A stretch of DNA of 64,000 nucleotides from Spirochaetia bacterium (GTDB lineage Bacteria; Spirochaetota; Spirochaetia; CAKZLE01), in the NCBI GenBank assembly GCA_021736385.1, contig JAIPFY010000007.1, positions 1-64,000 of the forward strand, given 5' to 3'. Of the stretch, positions 1 to 8,312 are shown piece by piece. Position 1 is the stretch's first letter. Each line of letters begins with the position of its first letter. A model generated the notes under the pieces. The model worked only from the letters and a program-made list of their open reading frames with translations. It did no database searches and was not told where the DNA came from. Both the position numbers and the translations under genes were made by a program.

Positions 1-95
1 GGGATCGGGTGCGTCTTGCAGTGGCGAGACGGTCTGCTGAACCATATTCCAGATTACCAGATGAAACGTTATACGACGTGTCGAGGGATCCATGA
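1..95 (+). CDS. C-terminal end of an unidentified upstream gene (partial)
   Basis: The third forward frame is open from the window edge to a TGA at 93-95 and encodes about 30 residues ending in DVSRDP. The stop overlaps the ATG of the next gene as ATGA, the usual sign of translational coupling in this genome. Too little is present to identify the product. Another frame is also open here, so the assignment is tentative. Confidence 0.4.
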   Translation, partial: DRVRLAVARRSAEPYSRLPDETLYDVSRDP

Positions 96-1507
96 AAAGA
101 CGAGGACTGCCTGTTGCTGTCATACTGATGTGTCTGCAGATGAGCATGCTCACAGCGCTGTCCATGCCATGGACGGCACAGTCGAAATATCTGTTCACCG
201 GGGCGACCTATGAGCCCTCTTCTGCTCAGGTATCGCCCTATCTCGATATATACACAGGGGATGCGCCGTATATCATCCATGCCGGCTCAGGGGAGCTGTC
301 TGTGCTGCTCGGATTGCCGCTTCACCGTCCGACGCCGTTCTTCTTCAGTTTCGGCACGGAGAATCAGATCTCGTTCATGGATGTCTATTCCCGCAGGCCC
401 CTCTTCCAGTCCGGGTCGATCGGCTTCTCCTGGGATCTGCTCGGAGACCTGTCGATTGACAAATATATCATGCTCAGCTCACGGTTCGACCAGATCAGCA
501 GTGCCGTACGATTCTATGCCGACAGCCTGACTCTCGAGCATGCTCTGCATGTCTCGACACCACGGGCGGATCTGTTCACCAGCCTGCGCTACGGTCTTGA
601 AGAGCAGAGTATCCTTGCGTGGTCAGCCGGTCTCGATCTGAGACTGAGAGATTCCCTGGCCCTTCGTCTGATGCTCTCCCAGAAGATGGAGCTCACGATA
701 GCTTTCGGGCTCTCGCACTACGATCCCCCGGCAGATATCGCCCTCGAATATGCATGGGACTACGTCGGCGCCCATCGCGGATCGATGGTCAGGTACCCGG
801 AGAACACTATCCCAGCCTTCGAGTATGCGATGGGACGAGAGGATATCTCGTTCATCGAGACCGACATGAACATGACTTCTGACGGCGGGTATGTCGCGGT
901 GCATGATCTGAGTTTCCTGCGGTATATCGGCCGGCTCGATGCGATCAGTGAGCTGACACTGGAGCAGATCAGGTCCTTCGACATGGGAAGCTTCTTCTCC
1001 CGAGAGTATCGAGATCTCAGAGCCCTCGATCTGCAGGAGACTGCAGAGGTCCTCAAGCCGTTTGCCGGGCAGGGCTTCGTCATGCTTGAAGCCAAGCTCA
1101 TCGGCGAGGGCCCTGAAGCGATGGACCGGTTCCTTGATGCGGTTCGCAGTGCCTATGCAGATAGTGCGAAGGTCAGTTATATGACCCTCTACTATGAGAA
1201 TGCCCGGCTGCTGCCCGAACATCTGCACGATGATGAGAGCTGGGGGCTGTGTCTGCTCAATGCCCCCTCTCTGCCGCCGTTCGCGCTCTATTCGGGCTTC
1301 ATCTATCCTCTGTTCACCTATGAGATCACCGATATCGTAGAGCGCTATGAACCGGATTACATCATGCTCACTACCGATTTCATCGAATACTACGATCAGG
1401 CGAAGGAACTTGCAGCAGATCTGGGGATCGACATCATGTTCTGGGACTTCAAGGATACCATCTTCGCCCTGTCTGCTGACGGGGGACCCGGGCCGTCGTT
1501 CCTCTGA
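92..1507 (+). CDS. glycerophosphodiester phosphodiesterase-domain protein with an N-terminal extension
   Basis: 471 residues. Residues 1-30 form a signal peptide. From about residue 225 it matches the GDPD TIM barrel: AHRG at 227-230 (His228, Arg229), ENT at 237-239, the metal-binding pair E256 and D258, and HD at 271-272. These enzymes release glycerol-3-phosphate from deacylated phospholipids. A normal GDPD is about 240-250 residues, so the first 220 residues are extra; they are rich in alternating hydrophobic strands and may be a barrel or envelope-binding region. The gene starts inside the stop of the preceding frame (ATGA). Periplasmic or envelope location is inferred; the substrate is not known. 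Confidence 0.8.
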   Translation: MKRRGLPVAVILMCLQMSMLTALSMPWTAQSKYLFTGATYEPSSAQVSPYLDIYTGDAPYIIHAGSGELSVLLGLPLHRPTPFFFSFGTENQISFMDVYSRRPLFQSGSIGFSWDLLGDLSIDKYIMLSSRFDQISSAVRFYADSLTLEHALHVSTPRADLFTSLRYGLEEQSILAWSAGLDLRLRDSLALRLMLSQKMELTIAFGLSHYDPPADIALEYAWDYVGAHRGSMVRYPENTIPAFEYAMGREDISFIETDMNMTSDGGYVAVHDLSFLRYIGRLDAISELTLEQIRSFDMGSFFSREYRDLRALDLQETAEVLKPFAGQGFVMLEAKLIGEGPEAMDRFLDAVRSAYADSAKVSYMTLYYENARLLPEHLHDDESWGLCLLNAPSLPPFALYSGFIYPLFTYEITDIVERYEPDYIMLTTDFIEYYDQAKELAADLGIDIMFWDFKDTIFALSADGGPGPSFL

Positions 1508-1579
1508 GAAGGGAGCGCAATGCTACAGGGCGTGCGGCTGTCTTCAGCCTGCCGGTAGTGAGAATCGCTGATCTTTGCC

Positions 1580-1608
1580 TTGATTCTCACCGCGATTTCT
1601 TGCATATT
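1580..1608 (+). promoter_or_regulatory. possible sigma-70 promoter for the Bax inhibitor-1 gene
   Basis: TTGATT at 1580-1585, a 17-bp spacer, then CATATT at 1603-1608, about 34 bp before the ATG. The -10 box matches the consensus at only 4 of 6 positions. Confidence 0.4.
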
Positions 1609-1641
1609 CTATGCATATTCTGTTCTAGCGGAGGTCTGTAC

Positions 1642-2346
1642 ATGGACATGACACGAGAAGCGATGCTCAGCCGCCCGATGGTTCGCGAGCGAAACATCCT
1701 GCGTAACGTATATCTCTGGATGACCGGAGGGCTCACTCTCACCGGGATCCTTGCATATCTGACTGCATCATCACCTCAGGTGCTGAATCTGATCTTTGGA
1801 ACTCCCGGGGTACTGCTGGTGCTGATTCTGGCTGAATTCGCGCTGGTGATCTATATCTCGGCACGCATGGACAAGATCAGTGCCCAGTCTGCGGTCTTTG
1901 CCTTCATCGCCTATGCGGGGATCAATGGGATCGTGCTCTCGAGTATCTTCCTTGCCTATTCATCGCTGGTGATCTCCAGAGCCTTCTTCACCACAGCAGC
2001 TGCCTTTGCCGGTATGAGCCTCTACGGGATGACGACGAAACGATCGCTTGCCGGTATGGGGCAGTATCTGTTCATGGCCCTGTGGGGGGTCCTGATCGCC
2101 AGTGTGATCAATATGTTCATCGGCAGCAGCTCGGTCTACTATCTGATCTCCTATGCGGCTGTCCTGGTGTTCCTCGGGCTCACGGCCTGGGACACGCAGG
2201 TGATCAGAGGCTGGAACGATGCCTACGGCAGTACGATGGATGAACAGACCTATGTGAAGCTCTCGATCCTCGGGGCTCTGAGACTCTATCTGGATTTCAT
2301 CAACATCTTTCTCTATCTGCTTCGCATCTTCGGGCGAAGGAACTGA
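1642..2346 (+). CDS. Bax inhibitor-1 / YccA family membrane protein
   Basis: 234 residues with about seven hydrophobic segments. It ends with the BI-1 hallmark YLDFINIFLYLLRIFG and carries the TAWDTQ motif before the last helix. Family members are inner-membrane proteins linked to pH-dependent calcium leak and stress tolerance; no substrate can be read from sequence. The ATG at 1642 follows GGAGG at 1630-1634. The frame is open further upstream, but that part lacks a ribosome site and resembles no family member. It stands alone between the GDPD gene and the chromate-type transporter. Confidence 0.9.
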   Translation: MDMTREAMLSRPMVRERNILRNVYLWMTGGLTLTGILAYLTASSPQVLNLIFGTPGVLLVLILAEFALVIYISARMDKISAQSAVFAFIAYAGINGIVLSSIFLAYSSLVISRAFFTTAAAFAGMSLYGMTTKRSLAGMGQYLFMALWGVLIASVINMFIGSSSVYYLISYAAVLVFLGLTAWDTQVIRGWNDAYGSTMDEQTYVKLSILGALRLYLDFINIFLYLLRIFGRRN

Positions 2347-2384
2347 CACATCGACCAGTGTATTCTGTATTCAAGGAGTAGTGT

Positions 2385-2960
2385 GTGCATACTGAGTTAT
2401 CACCGCTGAAGCGGTTTCTGTATCTCTTTGGTATCTTCTTTCGCATAGGGGCGTTCACCATCGGTGGCGGCTATGCGATGCTTCCGATCATCGAGAAGGA
2501 GTTCGTGAGCAACAAGAGATGGGTCTCTGAAGAGGAGATGGTAGACATCATCGCGATCGTACAGTCCCTTCCCGGGGTCATAGCCTTCAATACCTCCATG
2601 TTCATCGGCTTCAAGATCGCCGGGTTCGCCGGAGCGGTCATAGCGGCTCTGGGTATGCTGCTGCCGTCGCTGATCATCATCTCGCTGTTCTCCCTGGTGT
2701 ATGTATCGGTTCAGGACAATGCCTATGTGCAGGCTGCGTTCATGGGCATTCGTGCGGGAGTGACGGCTCTGATCGGAATCGCCGGCTTCAAACTCGGCAG
2801 AAGGGTCCTTGTCTCTGCGCTGGATGCGGTGATCGCTGCGGTGAGTTTTGCAGCAGTATGGTATTTCAGTTTCTCTGCAGCCTATACCATCCTCATTGCA
2901 GCCATCCTGGGTCTGCTGATGTACGGCATCGTGAAAGTGAGGGCGTATGGTATTGATTAA
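2385..2960 (+). CDS. chromate transporter family protein, first half of a two-gene pair
   Basis: 191 residues, one CHR domain. FRIGAFTIGGGYAMLPIIE near the N-terminus and the SLPGVIAFNTSMFIG segment are the conserved CHR motifs, followed by four to five hydrophobic helices. GTG start at 2385, with AGGAG at 2374-2378. The stop overlaps the next gene by 14 bp. Short-chain CHR pairs work as two different half-proteins that together equal one long ChrA. Substrates of such pairs are often unknown, so chromate export is a family label and not a demonstrated role. Confidence 0.88.
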   Translation: MHTELSPLKRFLYLFGIFFRIGAFTIGGGYAMLPIIEKEFVSNKRWVSEEEMVDIIAIVQSLPGVIAFNTSMFIGFKIAGFAGAVIAALGMLLPSLIIISLFSLVYVSVQDNAYVQAAFMGIRAGVTALIGIAGFKLGRRVLVSALDAVIAAVSFAAVWYFSFSAAYTILIAAILGLLMYGIVKVRAYGID

Positions 2961-3516
2961 CCTGCTTCTGACTTTTGCCAAGATCGGCATCCTGGGTTTC
3001 GGCGGAGGGTATGCGATGATACCGCTGATCCAGTATGAGATAGCTCAGTACGGCTGGCTGACGTCAGCTGAATTCGCAGATATCGTCGCTGTGTCACAGA
3101 TGACCCCGGGCCCTGTCGGGGTCAACGCCGCCACCTTCATCGGCATACGAGCTGCCGGTCTTCCCGGCGCCCTTGCTGCGACCATCGGTCTGCTGCTTCC
3201 TTCACTGTTCATCGTGAGTATCGCAGCCCATATGGTACAGAAGTTCAAGGAGAATGCGATCCTTTCGGCGATCCTCTCGGGGATCAGACCTGCTGCCATC
3301 GGGCTGATCGGTTCAGCCGTGATGTTCTTCGCTACCATGTCTGTCTTCTCCGGTGATATCAGGGAGGGGGAGTTCGGGATCAGTCTGCAGGGGCTGGGGA
3401 TCTTTCTGATCGTTCTGGTGCTGAACAAGCGGTTCAAGCTCCATCCGATCTACTGTGTCATCCTCTCTGCTGCGCTTGGGATCCTGCTCTTTGTCTATCT
3501 GCCGCTATGGATATGA
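2947..3516 (+). CDS. chromate transporter family protein, second half of the pair
   Basis: 189 residues, homologous to the preceding protein. FAKIGILGFGGGYAMIPLIQ opens the domain, and the QMTPGPVGVNAATFIG segment follows. The ATG lies 14 bp inside the previous gene, so the two halves should be co-translated in similar amounts. The 3' end overlaps the 3' end of the minus-strand PHP gene by 12 bp. Confidence 0.88.
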   Translation: MVLINLLLTFAKIGILGFGGGYAMIPLIQYEIAQYGWLTSAEFADIVAVSQMTPGPVGVNAATFIGIRAAGLPGALAATIGLLLPSLFIVSIAAHMVQKFKENAILSAILSGIRPAAIGLIGSAVMFFATMSVFSGDIREGEFGISLQGLGIFLIVLVLNKRFKLHPIYCVILSAALGILLFVYLPLWI

Positions 3517-4212
3517 GACGAGATGATCAGCAAGGGCGCGCTTGAGTGATGCGAAGTCGAGGTGATCGGCCTCTATCAGGGTCGTTCGTTTTCCGACATC
3601 CTCCGGGTAGTGGGCATCTGAGCTTCTGATCACGGTGTTCCCCCAGGTCTCGATCGGACAGGGGAGCCTGACGGACTCCACTGCCGAATAGGGGAGGTCG
3701 GGAAGGAACCCCAGCTGGGATGAGACACTGAAGGCCGGTCTGTCGATATGGGCGGGGATGGCAAGGCCGTCTCTGCTGAGGACCTCTTCGATCAGCAGTT
3801 CGAAGGAGATCTCAGCGCTGCTGAGCAGGTTCTTCTCCACACAGCCGAGTATCAACTCATCGGAGTCCACATAGACCTGATCTCCGAAGATCTCCGGGAC
3901 GTTGGGGATATCCGGGAGCAGGAATTCGATGTAGGTACCGAAGTGCAGAGCCGTCTCCAGCGCTTCGAACAGACATACCACGTGGATCTCCTCCACGGTA
4001 GTCACTTCCAGACCGAATACCGGCACGATGTGCACAGCTTCGCAGCAGTGTGCGAAAGCCGGGAGATTCCGGGCGGTATTATGATCGGTCAGGGCGAGCA
4101 TCTCGATCCCCCGGCTCTGTGCCGCGACTGCCAGGGCAGACGGAGAGAGCTCCAGGCTGCCGCAGGGACTGAGACAGGAATGGTTGTGCAGATCGATCTT
4201 GAATCTGGTCAT
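3505..4212 (-). CDS. PHP-domain metal-dependent phosphoesterase
   Basis: 235 residues. The PHP metal-binding motifs appear in order: DLHNHSCLSPCG at 7-18, LALTDHNT near residue 40, GLEVTT, AHIDRP and SSDAH near the C-terminus. This set binds two or three metal ions and hydrolyses phosphoesters. It lies directly downstream of the DRTGG gene (stop and start adjacent, ribosome site GGAGG in the overlap). PHP / DRTGG / CBS-ATPase trios like this occur next to [FeFe]-hydrogenase genes in Clostridia and Thermotogae. No hydrogenase is present in this window. Substrate unknown. Confidence 0.85.
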   Translation of the reverse strand: MTRFKIDLHNHSCLSPCGSLELSPSALAVAAQSRGIEMLALTDHNTARNLPAFAHCCEAVHIVPVFGLEVTTVEEIHVVCLFEALETALHFGTYIEFLLPDIPNVPEIFGDQVYVDSDELILGCVEKNLLSSAEISFELLIEEVLSRDGLAIPAHIDRPAFSVSSQLGFLPDLPYSAVESVRLPCPIETWGNTVIRSSDAHYPEDVGKRTTLIEADHLDFASLKRALADHLVSYP

Positions 4213-4548
4213 TCACCGGCCTCCCAGCAGCCCTCCGATCTTGCATGATGCGGTGAATTGGTCATCGGTTGTCGAGAAAATGGCCACACCCTCTTTGATC
4301 GCCGCCTCCTGCATGTCATCGGGCGCAGATCGCTTGTTGCAGAGGATGATCGCCTGGATACCGACCAGAGATGCCACCGCTACGGTGTTCTTGTGGCCCT
4401 GGATGGTGATCAGCACCGAATCATCGGGGGCATTGCCCATCACATCACTGAGGAGGTCTGATGTGTAGGCTGCCGTGAATCCCGCCTGATCATTGGGCAT
4501 GACCAGTGCCTTGTACCCGAGCTGTGTCTTGATATCGTTCAATCTCAT
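4213..4548 (-). CDS. DRTGG-domain protein
   Basis: 111 residues, a complete stand-alone DRTGG-type domain. It contains an alternating beta/alpha pattern with SVLITIQGHKNTV and AIILCNKRSAPDDM. DRTGG domains often accompany CBS domains and are thought to be ligand-binding or regulatory; no activity is established. It sits between the PHP gene and the CBS-ATPase gene, 5 bp from the latter, with AAGGG before the ATG, so the three form one transcript. Confidence 0.8.
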   Translation of the reverse strand: MRLNDIKTQLGYKALVMPNDQAGFTAAYTSDLLSDVMGNAPDDSVLITIQGHKNTVAVASLVGIQAIILCNKRSAPDDMQEAAIKEGVAIFSTTDDQFTASCKIGGLLGGR

Positions 4549-4553
4549 CTTCG

Positions 4554-5513
4554 TTACCCCTTACTGTCTGTTGTGATCTTCTTGAACAGGATCTTGGAGA
4601 ATACTTCGGTCCCTTCGCTCATCGATGATGCGATGGAGAACTCATCTGATACCCTGCGCACGTTCGGCAGGCCCATGCCCGCACCGAAGCCCAGGGATCT
4701 GATCCATTCGTTCGCTGTGGAGAACCCTTCAGTCAGGGCATCATCCACACTCGGGATGCCCGGACCGGTATCTTTTGCGGTGATGGTGATCGCATCATCT
4801 TCGAAGACTGCCGTGATGACTCCCCCATCGGCATGCACGACCAGATTGATCTCCAGCTCATAGGAGGCGATGGCAGCCCTCCTGATCTCACGCGGGTCCC
4901 GTTTGTCCTGTTTCAGTCGTTTCTTGATCTCTGTGGAGGCCAGTCCCGCATTCTCAAAATCATGTTTATAGACGGTGAAGGTCCTGATCTGTACATCACC
5001 GCTCTCCCCTGTGCGAGCATAGGTGCTCTCTCGTTCGATCTGGTCGATCTCCCTGTTGATCTCTACCAGCAGTCTGGTGGAGATGTCCCGGGAGGTGACC
5101 ATGCCGACGAGTTCCTTATGCTTGTTGAGCACCGGGAATCGGTGGAAGGGGTAGCGGTCGAAGTAGTTGATGGCAAAGGAGACCGGCATATCCTCCTCGA
5201 GGACGATGAGCTTCGAGGACATGTACTGTTCGGCCCGTTCTTCGATATAGCCCCGGTCCAGAGCCTGTATGATGTCATCCATGCTCACGATGCCCAGAAG
5301 CCGCTTACCTTCGGAGATGGGGACGCCGGTGATAGACTTATGTCTCATGAGTCCCTGGATCTCTCTGAGTGTCGCATCACGCCCTGCTGTGATCAGGGCA
5401 CTGCACATCACGTCCTTGACTTTGAGACGATAGATCAGTTCCAGGATGACCGTCGGTGAATTGTAGGTATTGATCGGTATAGTCTGCATACCTTGATTAT
5501 ACATAATATTCAT
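4554..5513 (-). CDS. tandem CBS domains fused to a GHKL (anti-sigma-type) ATPase domain
   Basis: 319 residues. Two CBS domains (roughly 33-90 and 95-150; KVKDVMCSALITAGRDATL and VPISEGKRLLGIVSMDD belong to the first) are followed by a histidine-kinase-like ATP-binding domain with an N box (SYELEINLVVHADGG), DTGPGIP and GFGAGMGLPNVRRVSD. CBS pairs bind adenylate nucleotides, so this is probably an energy-sensing regulator without phospho-acceptor or sensor helices. The start is uncertain: ATG at 5513 or an internal ATG a few codons on, neither with a strong ribosome site. First gene of the trio. Confidence 0.82.
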   Translation of the reverse strand: MNIMYNQGMQTIPINTYNSPTVILELIYRLKVKDVMCSALITAGRDATLREIQGLMRHKSITGVPISEGKRLLGIVSMDDIIQALDRGYIEERAEQYMSSKLIVLEEDMPVSFAINYFDRYPFHRFPVLNKHKELVGMVTSRDISTRLLVEINREIDQIERESTYARTGESGDVQIRTFTVYKHDFENAGLASTEIKKRLKQDKRDPREIRRAAIASYELEINLVVHADGGVITAVFEDDAITITAKDTGPGIPSVDDALTEGFSTANEWIRSLGFGAGMGLPNVRRVSDEFSIASSMSEGTEVFSKILFKKITTDSKG

Positions 5514-5635
5514 CCCATGTTAAGATGTAACAGATATCAGCGAACATATTTTTGTGTACCGTACAGCAGTTCTCCTGCAGGTCCCTGCTGTGATATACTG
5601 GGTAGATGATCCAGAGTGATGATAAGGAGTGAACG

Positions 5636-6757
5636 ATGAGAGATATACGTGATAAGAGACTGGCAGATCTGCTGGTGAACTATGCCATAGAGCTGAAGCA
5701 GGGCGAAAGTTGTCTGATCAACGCCGTTGACGTGCCCGAAGAGTTCGTAGAGCAGTTGATCGAAGCGGTATATGCCGCCGGGGGGTACCCGCTGGTGAAC
5801 CTGAGCTCAGAGCGGCTCCAGCGTGCCCTGATCGAAGGGAGCAGCAGCGGGAGTCTTGATCTGTGGGCTGACTGTGATGCCTATCGGATGAATCGGATGG
5901 ATACGTTCATCGGAGTCCGCGGACCGATGAACACCCGGGAGACGGCCGATCTTGCTTCTCATCAGGTCTCTGATTTCATGCTGTACTACAACAAGAAGGT
6001 CCATATGGACATCAGGGTCCCGGATACCCGCTGGGTGGTCCTGCGGTATCCCACGCTGATGATGGCCTACAATGCAGGCATGTCTACCCGGGAGTTCGAG
6101 AACTACTTCTATCGGGTCACCACCGAAGTCGACTACCAGCGCATGTCCCGATCGATGGACAAGGCCAAGAGCTTTCTTGATCAGGCAGATCAGGTGAGGA
6201 TCATCGGACCGGGGACCGATCTGAGGTTCTCCATCAGGGGGATGGGTTCGATCCCCTGTGACGGGCATGTGAACATCCCCGACGGGGAGATCTACAGCTG
6301 TCCGCTGAAAGAGAGTGTCAATGGCACGATCACCTACAACACCCCCTCGACCTATCAGGGGTTCACCTTTCGTGATGTCAGTCTCACCTTCGTCGATGGC
6401 AGGATCGTAGAGGCTCAGGCAAATGACACCGACCGGATCAACTCAGTCCTCGATACCGACGCGGGATCACGGTATGTCGGTGAGTTCGCGCTCGGCTGCA
6501 ATCCGGTGATCACCTTCCCGATGGATAACACGCTCTTTGACGAGAAGATCATGGGATCGTTCCATTTCACTCCGGGTAATGCCTATGATGATTGTGATAA
6601 CGGCAACAGGAGTGCGGTACACTGGGATCTGGTAGCGATACAGACTCCTGAATACGGCGGAGGTGAGATCTGGATCGATGGGGTACTGATCAGGAAAGAC
6701 GGCCTGTTCGTCCATGAGGCGTTCACCGATCTGAATCCCGAGCAGCTGCTTGTCTGA
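5636..6757 (+). CDS. M29-family metallo-aminopeptidase
   Basis: 373 residues. The M29 metal site is recognisable in the C-terminal half: NIPDGEIYSCP, YVGEFALGCNP, GSFHFTPGNAY and VHWDLV supply the Glu, Glu, His, His and Asp ligands. These cytoplasmic enzymes release N-terminal residues from peptides with broad specificity. AAGGAG precedes the ATG at 5636. The TATACT at 5594-5599 could be a -10 box, but no matching -35 box is clear. The last codons overlap the next gene. Confidence 0.9.
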   Translation: MRDIRDKRLADLLVNYAIELKQGESCLINAVDVPEEFVEQLIEAVYAAGGYPLVNLSSERLQRALIEGSSSGSLDLWADCDAYRMNRMDTFIGVRGPMNTRETADLASHQVSDFMLYYNKKVHMDIRVPDTRWVVLRYPTLMMAYNAGMSTREFENYFYRVTTEVDYQRMSRSMDKAKSFLDQADQVRIIGPGTDLRFSIRGMGSIPCDGHVNIPDGEIYSCPLKESVNGTITYNTPSTYQGFTFRDVSLTFVDGRIVEAQANDTDRINSVLDTDAGSRYVGEFALGCNPVITFPMDNTLFDEKIMGSFHFTPGNAYDDCDNGNRSAVHWDLVAIQTPEYGGGEIWIDGVLIRKDGLFVHEAFTDLNPEQLLV

Positions 6758-7217
6758 CCGGCAGCGTAGGGGGTGGAGAATTCAGGCAGCAGTCCTGCTC
6801 CCGGTGCTGCTGCTCTCCTGCACCAGTTCTCTGAGGTATGATCAGCTCTCACTCCGTGAGCAGGTCTCCCTGCAGATCGGCAGTGAGGTGTTCACCCTGG
6901 ACGTGGCTGCCACGCAGAGCAGCAGAACTGCCGGACTGTCTCACAGAGATTCTCTTGGACCTGATGAGGGGATGCTCTTCATCTTCGAAGGTACTCAGGA
7001 GGTTCGTTTCTGGATGAAGGGGACCTCGATACCGTTGGAGATCCTCTGGCTCGATCGCAGCGGCAGGGTCATCGGATATGATACGATGATCCCGTACTCA
7101 CTCGAACCGGTAGCTTCCCCGAACGCGGTCAGGGCTGCCATCGAGCTGAGTCAGGGTGCCATGGCTCGTGCCGGTGCCGGTCCCGGGACCCGCATCAAGC
7201 TGATCTGCGACCCCTAG
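6750..7217 (+). CDS. DUF192-domain lipoprotein
   Basis: 155 residues. A signal peptide ends in the lipobox LLLSC (Cys24), so the product should be a lipid-anchored envelope protein. The remainder is a DUF192 domain with GLSHRDSLGPDEGMLFIFEG, FWMKGTSIPLEILWLD and the terminal GPGTRIKL. The TTG start at 6750 overlaps the aminopeptidase gene by 8 bp. DUF192 has no established function. It ends 4 bp inside the convergent purU. Confidence 0.88.
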   Translation: MSDRQRRGWRIQAAVLLPVLLLSCTSSLRYDQLSLREQVSLQIGSEVFTLDVAATQSSRTAGLSHRDSLGPDEGMLFIFEGTQEVRFWMKGTSIPLEILWLDRSGRVIGYDTMIPYSLEPVASPNAVRAAIELSQGAMARAGAGPGTRIKLICDP

Positions 7218-8074
7218 TGCTCGTTGGGGAATACGACGGTCCGGTTCCCTGAGATGATCACCCGCTGTTCGAGATGAGCCTGCACCGCTCGTGAGAGGAC
7301 CATGCGCTCCACATCCTTCCCGACCTTCTTCAGGCCTGCAGGTGAGAGTTCGTGATTGACCCGTACCACATCCTGTTCGATGATCGGGCCCTGATCAAGA
7401 TCCTCGGTCGCGAAGTGAGCAGTAGCCCCGATCATCTTCACACCACGCTGGTACGCCCGCAGATAGGGGTTGGCACCCTGGAATGCAGGGAGGAACGCAT
7501 GATGGATGTTGATGATCCGTCCCTGATAGGCATTGATGAAATCGGGAGTGAGGATCTGCATGTATCGGGCGAGAACGACAAGATCGATATGGTGTCTGCG
7601 CAGCAGATCGATGACCTGCTGCTCCTGCAGCTGCTTCTGCTTCGGATCCACCGGGAGACAGAAGAAGGGGATCTTGAACTGGTGTGCCACATATTCAAGA
7701 TCAGGGTGGTTGCTGATGATCAGCGGGATCTCACAGTGGATGTCTCCCTCTTTGTGCCTGGTGATCAGGTCATAGAGGCAGTGGGAGGTCTTCGATACCA
7801 TCAGAGCCACTCTCCGGGTGGTGTCAGAGAAGTCGCAGGACCAAATGAGTCCCCGCTCTGCTGCAAAGACGGCGAAGTCCTCACGCAGGTCGGTACGTGA
7901 GCTTGAGAGGTCGCTCAAATCGAGCTCAAGACGCATGTAGTACTTCTTTGCGCGCAAGTCGGTGTGCTGCTGACAGTGGAGGATGTTGAAGCCCTTGCGG
8001 TAGAAGTATCCGGTGATCTGAGCGAGCAGGCCCTTCTGATCGTCGGACTGGATGAGGAAGATGATCTTATTCAT
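7214..8074 (-). CDS. purU: formyltetrahydrofolate deformylase PurU
   Basis: 286 residues, normal length. An N-terminal ACT domain (about 1-80) precedes a formyltransferase domain. The catalytic triad of this fold is visible: Asn189 and His191 in RIINIHHAF and Asp227 in DLDQGPII. It hydrolyses 10-formyl-THF to formate and THF, balancing the one-carbon pool fed by the glycine cleavage genes at 34.4-38.8 kb. The gene overlaps xseB by 8 bp. Confidence 0.95.
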   Translation of the reverse strand: MNKIIFLIQSDDQKGLLAQITGYFYRKGFNILHCQQHTDLRAKKYYMRLELDLSDLSSSRTDLREDFAVFAAERGLIWSCDFSDTTRRVALMVSKTSHCLYDLITRHKEGDIHCEIPLIISNHPDLEYVAHQFKIPFFCLPVDPKQKQLQEQQVIDLLRRHHIDLVVLARYMQILTPDFINAYQGRIINIHHAFLPAFQGANPYLRAYQRGVKMIGATAHFATEDLDQGPIIEQDVVRVNHELSPAGLKKVGKDVERMVLSRAVQAHLEQRVIISGNRTVVFPNEH

Positions 8075-8312
8075 GGTTCTCTGTCTCTCTCTGGTCGAAT
8101 GGGGTGAATACGGCTTCCTCGTCCTCAGGTGATGAGGTGAGGATCTGGACTCTCGTCTCGATCGACTGCAGCTGCTCTTCGAGCTCGCGGGTCAGGGTGA
8201 TCCCCTCTTCGAACAGGCTCACAGCCTCTTCCAGCGGGACTCCTGCACTGCGGATCTGAGTGCTTATCTTCTCAAGGCGTTCGAGCTTGTCTTCAAAACG
8301 TTCCATGATCAT
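8067..8312 (-). CDS. xseB: exodeoxyribonuclease VII small subunit
   Basis: 81 residues, the usual length. The XseB pattern FEDKLERLEKISTQI, VPLEEAVSLFEEGI forms two helices, followed by an acidic tail. Works with XseA to degrade single-stranded DNA from either end. Overlaps xseA by 4 bp upstream and purU by 8 bp downstream; all three share one minus-strand transcript. Confidence 0.95.
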   Translation of the reverse strand: MIMERFEDKLERLEKISTQIRSAGVPLEEAVSLFEEGITLTRELEEQLQSIETRVQILTSSPEDEEAVFTPFDQRETENHE

